Assembly (NCBI GenBank): GCA_937888735.1
Contig: CALASN010000098.1
Span: 1 to 34,050 of the forward strand
Direction of reading: 5' to 3'
Source of the DNA: UBA5499 sp002426275
GTDB lineage: Bacteria; Bacillota; DTU084
Length of the DNA: 34,050 nt
The notes beneath the pieces were generated by a model. That model worked only from the letters and a program-made list of their open reading frames with translations, was not told the origin of the DNA and ran no database searches. A program made the translations under genes and the position numbers. Shown piece by piece: positions 8,258-16,019 of the stretch (positions are counted from its first letter, which is position 1; each line of letters opens with the position of its first letter).

Positions 8258-10567
8258 CTAAAAACTATACCAAAAACGCACTGTAAGCAAATCAGACAGC
8301 GTCTGCTTATTCCCAAAGGCTACACTGCCGCTATACCAAGATTCCCATGGTTTGCCGGCAATAGCCGTTCCAGGATTAAGTTCGGGACCTTGCCATTGCC
8401 CGGCCAGGAGATAAGGTCGTTCTGTGAACTGGCGCAGCGTCCCTTTACCATAGGTTAAGCTCCAATTAGCCCAACCGGCTTTTCCGCCCAGGACGGCATA
8501 CAAATTCTCAGCCTTAGTTCCGTCTTCCTGAGGCATGACCGAATAACCCAAGCGAAAGGCGGCATCCCCATCAGGCTGAAAAGACCAAATTAATTCATTA
8601 TGACAGACGCTCTCCACATACTGATTGGGATAACCGTCCCGCTCGGCGCCTGTGGCGCTCACTATAATCATTTCTTGCCGGAGGTTGCCTGCCCAAGGGA
8701 AGCTCACCTGCAAGTAACTGACACTGCCCATTCCCAAAAGTTCTGCAAGCCCGGCAGAGGCGGCCTGTCCTGAGCGCTGGACCAACTCTAAAGCAGCTTC
8801 TACGCTTGCCTCTCCGGCAGCTCGCTGCCAAGTATACTTCTTCGCAGCGGCTAACTTGGTGATCAGCAGCTGATATGGTTCCGGAAAAATGCGATCTGCC
8901 GTTGCCAAAGACAAATCCCGCTCATAAGTTCCCCGACGGAATTCAGTGCCGGCGCTGAACGTCAGACCAAGCTGATCCGCTCTGACCCCAAATCCCGCCG
9001 CGAGCAAATTGCCGGAAGCGGCGCCGCTTTCAGAGGCTCCGGGCAGGATTTGCGCGCTCCTTGCCCGTTGAGCCACGCTCAGCTGCAAAAAAGTTTTCAA
9101 CGGTCTAACTCCGGACCAGGCAGCAGAGGCTGTGCGCAGATAGTCTTGCTGGGCAAAATATTGTCTATTGCTTAAAGCCAGCCCCACATTCCCCGCAGCC
9201 TCCCACAAAAGGTCAAATTGCCGAAACTCTCTGACCCGAATATCTCCTGATAACGGATCTAGCCACGTGTTATCCCCCTCATTGGAGGACAATCGAGTTT
9301 CCGCATAATTTATTTTAGTGATAGTCTCTTTTCCCAAGAGGGAAAAAGGAAACGCAAAAGAAGATGAGAGCTTTCTCAATCCCAAGCCGGAAATGAGAGC
9401 GGAGCTTTCGGTTCTGCGCAAATAGCGCAGCTGTGGATCCGCTACCGCCCGATATGTAAGGGGAGAAGTAAAGTCTTGAAATTGCTGATTATAATAGCCA
9501 TATGCATAATCCGGATGCCTAGCTGCCACCGGCGCAAAGCCCGGATCAACGGTTTGATATGATAAACCAAACTGTCCTAAACCCAAATTCAAATCAGACA
9601 ACGCAACGTAGCCAGCCTGCCCTGAAGTCTCTCCCTTGACATCATATTTGGGCAGAGAACGTCCAGCGACCAAATGTGTCCCCGTATATTCGCGCCAAAG
9701 CTCCTGACTGCTTAACAGCTCTGCTTCCACTGTAGCGCCCCCGGGCAAAACACTTGAGATGCTTAAGCCTTGATTCTTTTGCCAGATTCCCAAACGTCTT
9801 ACGCTATCCGGTTGGTAATAAACAGCATCTTCCCCTGAGGCAGAGAGAAAACCGGGATTATCCACCAGTTTATCTCCGTAGAGAAATGTTATGTTAACCG
9901 GACCCCACTGCCAGACCCATTGTCCTAGAGTATAATCTGCCATCTCCTGGCGGTAAGCATAGGCTCCGACTTTTCCCTCTTGGAGATCTAAGTCTGCCAC
10001 CGCAGAGGGGAGCTGTTCATAAGCAGGTAAATACTGCACAGGCTGATCATAGATTTTATAAACGGAAAAACGGGTTTTCCCTAAGTCGCCGCCGACTCTC
10101 GTCGTCATGATCGGCTGGTCGGAATTAGGCGCGATAAAGGCGCCCAGCGGATCAGCGAAACTAATGAAAGAATAATCCTGGTCTTCCCCGTTTTTGCGGT
10201 TGCTGATGCTCGCCGAAAGCGGCGTGCCTTTTACCACAAAATAGTAATCGCTCCCGTAAAAATTACGCCATTCGCCCTGAGCGATTTCGTCGGTTGCCAG
10301 ATACCAATCTGAGTCATCGCTGAGCTTCAGATTTTTGCCTTTAAGTGAGAGGGGGAAGTAAGCGCGAATTGTCTTTAGCTCCTCTGCGCTTTTGAAAACA
10401 ATACCCAGTTGCGTCCATTCAAAAAGATTGCGATTCGGCTTGGTCTGGGAATCCCACTTCATATCCACCGCCAAGTCTCCTTCGAGCACCAGATTACCAG
10501 CAGCGCATATAGAGATAAAAAAGCTGACGAATACAACGAAAAGCTTTATCATACGCGAATTGTCCAT
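8258..10567 (-). CDS. Large predicted outer-membrane beta-barrel protein (769 aa)
   Basis: The signal peptide (MIKLFVVFVSFFISICAAG region) is followed by repeated beta-strand-like stretches throughout, ending LLTVRFWYSF with the terminal Phe typical of barrel proteins. It shares a mid-protein WLDP segment and a later G-x-x-RRGTYERDLSLATADRI region with the 777-residue barrel at 2830-5163, so I take them as distant paralogues. Its stop lies 28 bp before the GH106-like start and its start 35 bp after the PorV-like gene, as in an operon. The ribosome-binding site before ATG 10567 is weak (GGTTGGGG); a second ATG five codons inside is possible. No plug or TonB box is visible. A glycan-conducting role is inferred from position. 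Confidence 0.65.
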   Translation of the reverse strand: MDNSRMIKLFVVFVSFFISICAAGNLVLEGDLAVDMKWDSQTKPNRNLFEWTQLGIVFKSAEELKTIRAYFPLSLKGKNLKLSDDSDWYLATDEIAQGEWRNFYGSDYYFVVKGTPLSASISNRKNGEDQDYSFISFADPLGAFIAPNSDQPIMTTRVGGDLGKTRFSVYKIYDQPVQYLPAYEQLPSAVADLDLQEGKVGAYAYRQEMADYTLGQWVWQWGPVNITFLYGDKLVDNPGFLSASGEDAVYYQPDSVRRLGIWQKNQGLSISSVLPGGATVEAELLSSQELWREYTGTHLVAGRSLPKYDVKGETSGQAGYVALSDLNLGLGQFGLSYQTVDPGFAPVAARHPDYAYGYYNQQFQDFTSPLTYRAVADPQLRYLRRTESSALISGLGLRKLSSSFAFPFSLLGKETITKINYAETRLSSNEGDNTWLDPLSGDIRVREFRQFDLLWEAAGNVGLALSNRQYFAQQDYLRTASAAWSGVRPLKTFLQLSVAQRARSAQILPGASESGAASGNLLAAGFGVRADQLGLTFSAGTEFRRGTYERDLSLATADRIFPEPYQLLITKLAAAKKYTWQRAAGEASVEAALELVQRSGQAASAGLAELLGMGSVSYLQVSFPWAGNLRQEMIIVSATGAERDGYPNQYVESVCHNELIWSFQPDGDAAFRLGYSVMPQEDGTKAENLYAVLGGKAGWANWSLTYGKGTLRQFTERPYLLAGQWQGPELNPGTAIAGKPWESWYSGSVAFGNKQTLSDLLTVRFWYSF

Positions 10568-10602
10568 TTTTCCCCAACCTTTCTCAGGATTTTCTCGGAG
10601 CT

Positions 10603-11478
10603 CTAAAAGCGCAGCCCGCTGCTGATATTATGCGTAGAGCCTGCCGGCCGGAGATCGTACGCATAATCGACAAGCCAACCGCCCATCACAACTCCTAATC
10701 CCGCTTTAATTCCCAGCGGTTGATCTTTCTGAACAGGACCCACGCCTATACGCAAACTAAGACCAGGACGAAACTCGAACTCCATCCCGCCGCTGAGACC
10801 CCAAGCATGTTCTTTCGTCCCCGGAACTGCCGCTGTATTAAGCTCCAACTGAAAGAGGGCGTTTTCTCTTGGCCACGCAATTCCCAACCCAAAATTAGGG
10901 ACGAGAGCCATTTGCTTACTCACGGCCAAATTACGGCAGCTCATTCCCACCTGTAATGTTTTAAAATCAGCCAACAAGCCGATACTACCGCTCACGGCCG
11001 TATTCGAAAGCGTCTCGTCTCCTACGGCGCTAGCTACGTTTACTGTCCCTAAAGTTGCCCCTAACAAGAGCTTGGGCCGGACGCGCAACGAGCCTCCTAA
11101 CGCCCATTGGCCTGTCTTCCAGACATTAACAGTGGAGCTACTCGCTATCCCCTGGTTGAGCCCGACTTGTTCTCTAAGGAAAAAACCGCCCCACCGCAAG
11201 GCGCCCTTTGACGGGAGAACAAAAGCGAATTGTTCTTCAAACCAATTCTTCAAACCAAATTTCTCATTCCGCCCATAAACAAATCCGTAACCTTGGTCTG
11301 CGGTCCCGATGATCGCCGGATTCCAATAGAGGCCGCTGGCATCTTCACCGGCCGCAATTCCGCCCATCACGCTCGCGCGAGCGCCAAAAGCCTGCGTCCC
11401 CAAAATCGTCTCCCGCTTCTGGACTGCGGCCGGCATTATCAAAACGCAGCTCAGAAAAAAGAGCCACTTAAATTTCAC
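10603..11478 (-). CDS. PorV/PorQ-like (UPF0164) outer-membrane beta-barrel protein
   Basis: The 291-residue protein has a short signal peptide (to about A18). The hallmark stretch near residues 32-54 reads GARASVMGGIAAGEDASGLY followed by WNPA, typical of the PorV/PorQ/UPF0164 relatives of FadL barrels. Later strands alternate polar and hydrophobic residues, and the protein ends ISSGLRF with a terminal Phe. In Bacteroidota, PorV shuttles type IX secretion substrates; here no other type IX genes are in view, so that role cannot be assumed. The gene starts at a GTG with AGGGGG about 8 nt upstream and follows 19 bp after the gene for the 1477-residue modular protein, whose C-terminus is FlgD-like; the pairing suggests a partner in placing that protein on the surface. 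Confidence 0.7.
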   Translation of the reverse strand: MKFKWLFFLSCVLIMPAAVQKRETILGTQAFGARASVMGGIAAGEDASGLYWNPAIIGTADQGYGFVYGRNEKFGLKNWFEEQFAFVLPSKGALRWGGFFLREQVGLNQGIASSSTVNVWKTGQWALGGSLRVRPKLLLGATLGTVNVASAVGDETLSNTAVSGSIGLLADFKTLQVGMSCRNLAVSKQMALVPNFGLGIAWPRENALFQLELNTAAVPGTKEHAWGLSGGMEFEFRPGLSLRIGVGPVQKDQPLGIKAGLGVVMGGWLVDYAYDLRPAGSTHNISSGLRF

Positions 11479-11497
11479 TCAATCCACCCCCTGAGAG

Positions 11498-14400
11498 TTA
11501 CCAAATTCCTATGACCTCTTTATAAGTAGCGTTGCGTTCTGGTCCTTCGGCCTTCAGTTCAAGCAAATAAACGCCTCTTTGCAGCGCTCCTCCGTTCAAG
11601 CGCCCATTCCACTCAAGCTGATTGTACCCTAGGTCAAATGGTCTGTGTTCACATACGTAGCCGGCTATCCGGCCTTGCCGATCAAAGATTTTTACTGTAA
11701 TCAAAGCCGGCTCAAGCAAATAAAAATTCAGACTCGTCTTTGCCTGGTCTCCACCGGAAAGCGGATAGATGGGATTATGTGTTAAGTATGTCAAGGATAA
11801 GAACTGAGCATCATCCGGAGGCAAGACATCAACGGCGGTGAAGGTAATCTCCACTTCATCCGCCAGCGCCACCGCCCCGCTGGAAGCGAACAGACGCGCT
11901 GCTCCGGCTGCTTTGGAAGTGATGTCAAACACTGCTTCCCCTTGTGCGTTTGTAATTGCGAGCAGCTGGGAAAACGGCAAATCTCCGGAATCCGCTACTT
12001 TTTTCAGCTCTACTTGCGCCTCGGTGATGGGACCTGTGGCATCTTTCAATTGAACGGTCACTTTGATCTTCTGCCTGCCGTCAGCTGCCTGGCTATCTCT
12101 ATCGGCAGTCACGGTAGATAATTCTGCGTCCGGAATCGCGGAACGGAAAAACTCCACTTCAGTAAGAGACATGAAATGCCAATAAGGATCCGCCCTTGAG
12201 AGCTGCAATTCAACATACCTGGCGGTTATCCCCTGGCAGGGAAGATCAAGCTCATACCAACCGGCGATTATAGGCATAGGACTTCCATACCATGGTGCCT
12301 CCATAAACCCGCTCCAATCGCCATTCTCCTCCTTATAACGCACGCGCACTCTTGCTATCCCGCTCCAGTTATGGGGCGCGTGGCTTACCAAATGAATATA
12401 CTCCAAAGGATAATTCTGCTTCAGATCGAAGAGAACGGGCAGATTGTTCTCTCCGCCTCTCCCCCAGCCAGCGCTGGCGCCATAGCGTTCTTCACGCACA
12501 GCACTGGGCTTAGTGAAATCACCGTCTGTAAGAGCGCCTTCCGCAAATTGGTGGGGACCTGCACTCTCCGCGCCGCCGTACGACCCGTCGCCTGTCGGAG
12601 GTGTCCCCAAATATTGATAAGTTAAATCCGTGACTCGCACCTTCTTGATTCTGGAAGGCAGCACTGTTACAGCATAAGCGCGAGAATAGACTAATTCGTC
12701 ATTAACAAATACCCTGATATTGTCGGTGAAAGCGCCCACATCCTCGGGTTGAGGTATCCATTGGAAAACTGACGGTTTTGGCAAAGGAAGAATATTATCT
12801 GGCGTATAGCCCGCATCTTGAGTGAGAGCGACGGCATCTACGTAAGCATAATCCGTTTCCGCATTCAAATCTCCGGCCATGATCATAAATCCGTTTTGCA
12901 ATTCTGCCGAAGAATAAGGGCCAAAACGGCGCCAGGCGTATTCCAATGAAGCTCTGACCCAATGCCAGCTCTTCTCTTTGTTATCAGCGCTCTTCAAGCA
13001 AAAATTTGCCGCCCGTCCACGGTACCAAATATATATTCCCTCCAAACTCTCAGGTAAAGAACAGCTGTAAACTATCCCATATCTGCCGGCTGCTTTGGCT
13101 TTGCCTCCCGAGGCTTGAGGATCATCTGCCGTAATGCCGCTCGCATTCGTTTCCGCTTCGGTGATTTGAAAATCATGTTTTAATTCTCCAAACTCGTAAC
13201 GCAGCGGCCAAATCTTAAGCGCTGGGTCAGCTAAAATCTCCAAGCTTGTTTTCTCCCCCACCCAAACGCTGCCAGGGCCCTGAACCAAAATCTCCGGCAT
13301 AGTCACTTCCACATTGTAAGTCGCCTCTGCCAAGAGCTTCTCTCCGCTCCAGGCGGAAACTGCTATTGCGTGCGTCCCGACCTCCTCAAACTGCGGCTGC
13401 CAAACGAACGCGCTTGGTTTTTCCAAAGGCAGAATATTAAGCGGCGTATGAGAGGCTTCTGTGGTGATGATTACTGCATCCAGAGAGCCTGCCGTAAAAT
13501 CGGCATTCAAGGCTCCAGTCATGATGATAAATCCATTCTGTAGGTCTGCTGAAGAATACGGCCCCCACCTGTGCCAAGTATATTCTGTTGTTGACCTTAC
13601 CCAATCCCACTTTATTTCTTTATTAGTCGCATCTTTCAGGCAAAAATCTGCCGCTCGGCCACGATACCAAATATATAATGCGTCTACAGCCTGCGGCAAG
13701 CCGCCTGCATAGACAAAATTATAACTTGAAGCCTGGGTCGCTTCTCCTGCGGAGGCTGCTTCATCGGCAATCACAGTTGCGCCTGTCCAGGATTCAGCTT
13801 CACGAAAGTCAAAAAAGCGTTGACCAAACTTATAGCTGACGTTGCCGCCGGTATATGCCGGTTGCAGGGTGAGCCGCACTTCAGCGTCTTCACCGAACTT
13901 TACCGCTCCCGGGGCTTCTACTATCAGTGCCCAATCTTGGACATTTACAATGTAGCTGGTTTCCGCCAAAAGCTCGTCTCCACTGTAAGCGGAAACTGCA
14001 ATAGATTTTGTCCCCAGATCCGTTTCCTGAGGTTGCCAAATAAACGTGCTCGGCTTTTCCAGCGGCAGGGTATTGGGCGGCGTATATGAGGCCTCGGTGG
14101 TAATCAACAGCGCATCCAGATATCCCCTGGTATAATCCGCATTAACGTCCCCCAGCATAATTTTAAACCCATTTTGCAGTTCCGCCGAAGAATAAGGGCC
14201 AAAACGGCGCCAGGCGTATTCCACGGAAGCTCTGACCCAATGCCAGCTCTTCTCTTTGTTATCAGCGCTCTTCAAGCAAAAATTTGCCGCCCGTCCACGG
14301 TACCAAATATAAATGGCGGCGCAATCGACAGGCAATATCCCAGTTGCGATCGTATCATACTTAACGCCGTATTTGGCCTTACCGGCTGATGCGGTGGCAT

Positions 14401-15931
14401 CGTCTTCTACTTTGGAAGCCGCATTGTATTCAGCCTCTTGGAATTCATAAAACCGGTCGCCAAAATTATAGGAGACGGCGTCACCTGTGAAACTTGGCGT
14501 TAATATCAGCGTAGCTGTTACCGTATCTCCCACAAAGACGTCGGTCGGCGCCGAGACGGACAATTCCCGCTGCTGAAAAACTTCCACTTGGTGGGCGGTC
14601 TGGACTGCCAGTTCTTCATTTAAAAACAATTTGACAGACAATGTATGGATCCCCAAATCATCCTGATCCGTCTGCAAACTGAAATCACCAGGCAGAGCTA
14701 AAGGTAAGGCATCGGCAGGGATATATGCTGCCTCGGTTGTGATCAGTATAGCGTCAACATATCCCTTGGTGTAATTCGAATTAATTGTCCCCACCATGAT
14801 TTTGAACCCATTTTGCAACTCTGCCGAAGTATACGGTCCGAATTTTCGCCATCTATATTCTGTTGAAGATTTTGCCCAATCCCACTTAATTTCTTTATTA
14901 GCAGCGTCTTTCAGGCAAAAATCAGCTGCCCGGCCCCGATACCAAATATAAATGGCAGCGCAATCTGCCGGCAGCGGAAGTTCCACCAGCACAGCGTTCT
15001 TTCCGCCAGCTCTTGCTTTTCCCTGGAAGGCTGAAGCATCAGCCTCAACGCTAGATGCTGCGTTATATTCGGCCTCCCGATATTCATAAAAACGATCCGC
15101 AAGTTCACAGCGCATCTGAGCCCAGGAGACGGTTGGCGTCAGCTCAATGGCCGCCCCAATTGTAGTGCCGACTGCTACCCTGGCAGGCGCCTGGACTAGT
15201 ACCTGAGGAAGAGATATCTGCAGCTCATAAGTAGTTTCCGCTGACTCGCCACCGGCGGTTACTTTCACAGGAAAAGTCCGGATACCCACATCTGCCGCTT
15301 TAGGCGCCCAGGTGAAAGTATTTGGCCTTCCCAGCGGCAAGGAATTAGCGGGCGTATATGCCGCTTCTGTGGTGATGATTACTGCATCCAGCGAGCCCGC
15401 TGTAAAATCAGCATTCAAGGTTCCGGTCATTATAATAAACCCATTCTGCAGGTCTGCCGAAGAATACGGCCCAAACTTTCGCCATGCGTATTCTGTTGAA
15501 GATTTTGCCCAATCCCACTTAATTTCTTTATTAGTGGCATCTTTCAGGCAAAAATCAGCCGCCCGGCCCCGATACCAAATATAAAGCGCCTCCTTACCAG
15601 TAGGCAATGAGCCCTGATAAACTCCGCTATACGCCGCGCCGCTTTTGGCCTCTCCGCCGGAAGCCAGGGAATCGTCAACTGTAGTCCCTGCAGTCGAGGT
15701 TTCCGCTTCCCGAAAGTCAAAAAATTTCTCGCCCAATTCATAACACAGGTTCTGGCTTTGAGGCAGCGGCGTGATCTGAACCTGAGCTTGGACCTCCTGT
15801 CCCACTACAGCGGTAGCAGGACCATTCACTGAGATCGTACTGCCGAGCGCCAGGGGCGCTAAGACAAACGCCCAGAAGAAGAACGCAACAGCAAAACTCC
15901 CTTTGGATTCATTCGCAGAAACGCTTTGCAT
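11498..15931 (-). CDS. Giant secreted protein: five tandem lectin-like modules, discoidin-like, Ig-like and FlgD-like domains
   Basis: The 1477 residues carry a signal peptide (about 1-31), then five units of about 210 residues (33-240, 242-452, 455-665, 668-876, 879-1090). Each has a short Ig-like strand set, a jelly-roll-like core with YIWYRGRAA-FCLK, RRFGPY or RKFGPY and YTP motifs, and a D-x-G closing strand. Residues 1095-1265 resemble a discoidin/F5-8C sugar-binding domain (VSHAPHNWSGIARVRVRYK, ITARYVELQLS). Residues 1270-1365 look like an invasin-type Ig domain. Residues 1375-1477 match the FlgD Ig-like C-terminal domain (YNQLEWNGRLNGGALQRGVY). There is no catalytic domain, so a polysaccharide-binding surface or scaffold role is likely. 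AAAGGAG precedes ATG 15931. PorV-like and barrel genes follow directly. Confidence 0.75.
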   Translation of the reverse strand: MQSVSANESKGSFAVAFFFWAFVLAPLALGSTISVNGPATAVVGQEVQAQVQITPLPQSQNLCYELGEKFFDFREAETSTAGTTVDDSLASGGEAKSGAAYSGVYQGSLPTGKEALYIWYRGRAADFCLKDATNKEIKWDWAKSSTEYAWRKFGPYSSADLQNGFIIMTGTLNADFTAGSLDAVIITTEAAYTPANSLPLGRPNTFTWAPKAADVGIRTFPVKVTAGGESAETTYELQISLPQVLVQAPARVAVGTTIGAAIELTPTVSWAQMRCELADRFYEYREAEYNAASSVEADASAFQGKARAGGKNAVLVELPLPADCAAIYIWYRGRAADFCLKDAANKEIKWDWAKSSTEYRWRKFGPYTSAELQNGFKIMVGTINSNYTKGYVDAILITTEAAYIPADALPLALPGDFSLQTDQDDLGIHTLSVKLFLNEELAVQTAHQVEVFQQRELSVSAPTDVFVGDTVTATLILTPSFTGDAVSYNFGDRFYEFQEAEYNAASKVEDDATASAGKAKYGVKYDTIATGILPVDCAAIYIWYRGRAANFCLKSADNKEKSWHWVRASVEYAWRRFGPYSSAELQNGFKIMLGDVNADYTRGYLDALLITTEASYTPPNTLPLEKPSTFIWQPQETDLGTKSIAVSAYSGDELLAETSYIVNVQDWALIVEAPGAVKFGEDAEVRLTLQPAYTGGNVSYKFGQRFFDFREAESWTGATVIADEAASAGEATQASSYNFVYAGGLPQAVDALYIWYRGRAADFCLKDATNKEIKWDWVRSTTEYTWHRWGPYSSADLQNGFIIMTGALNADFTAGSLDAVIITTEASHTPLNILPLEKPSAFVWQPQFEEVGTHAIAVSAWSGEKLLAEATYNVEVTMPEILVQGPGSVWVGEKTSLEILADPALKIWPLRYEFGELKHDFQITEAETNASGITADDPQASGGKAKAAGRYGIVYSCSLPESLEGIYIWYRGRAANFCLKSADNKEKSWHWVRASLEYAWRRFGPYSSAELQNGFMIMAGDLNAETDYAYVDAVALTQDAGYTPDNILPLPKPSVFQWIPQPEDVGAFTDNIRVFVNDELVYSRAYAVTVLPSRIKKVRVTDLTYQYLGTPPTGDGSYGGAESAGPHQFAEGALTDGDFTKPSAVREERYGASAGWGRGGENNLPVLFDLKQNYPLEYIHLVSHAPHNWSGIARVRVRYKEENGDWSGFMEAPWYGSPMPIIAGWYELDLPCQGITARYVELQLSRADPYWHFMSLTEVEFFRSAIPDAELSTVTADRDSQAADGRQKIKVTVQLKDATGPITEAQVELKKVADSGDLPFSQLLAITNAQGEAVFDITSKAAGAARLFASSGAVALADEVEITFTAVDVLPPDDAQFLSLTYLTHNPIYPLSGGDQAKTSLNFYLLEPALITVKIFDRQGRIAGYVCEHRPFDLGYNQLEWNGRLNGGALQRGVYLLELKAEGPERNATYKEVIGIW
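12662..15835 (-). repeat. Five in-frame tandem repeats of about 630 bp encoding lectin-like modules
   Basis: Approximate units on the minus strand are 15835-15212, 15208-14576, 14569-13937, 13930-13304 and 13297-12662. Units 1, 2 and 4 share the core ADFCLKDA-NKEIKWDW; units 3 and 5 share ANFCLKSADNKEKSWHWVRAS. Units 3 and 5 are almost identical in DNA over roughly 14165-14310 and 12895-13035, so they diverged recently or exchange sequence. Single related modules occur in the GH39-like enzymes at 615-2642 and 16020-18656. Confidence 0.85.
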
Positions 15932-15983
15932 CCGCTAAAGCTCCTTTCCATAAACTTGATCCGACTTCCACAAAGGAGCAGAC

Positions 15984-16013
15984 GAGGGCGAGGCGCGTAG
16001 GCGCCAAACCCTC
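15984..16013. other. Intercistronic stem-loop
   Basis: A two-part hairpin has outer arms GAGGG (15984-15988) with CCCTC (16009-16013), a 3/3 internal loop, and inner arms GGCGC (15992-15996) with GCGCC (16001-16005) around a 4-nt loop. No T-run follows on the minus strand, so it is more likely an RNA-stability or attenuation element between the GH39-like gene and the 1477-residue protein gene than a full terminator. Confidence 0.4.
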
Positions 16014-16019
16014 TCAAGT

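Noticed and set aside
8230..8316. N-terminal extension of the GH106-like protein with a hydrophobic-looking segment
   Set aside because: It overlaps the end of the upstream barrel gene and has no ribosome-binding site, while GTG 8229 has GGAGGAG at good spacing.
13461..13712. Plus-strand ORFs recurring opposite the repeat modules (also at 15312-15584)
   Set aside because: They recur because the coding repeats recur; they are antisense shadows, not separate genes.
12662..15835. CRISPR array or rRNA-like repeats
   Set aside because: The repeat units are about 630 bp, in frame and protein-coding; there are no short direct repeats with spacers.
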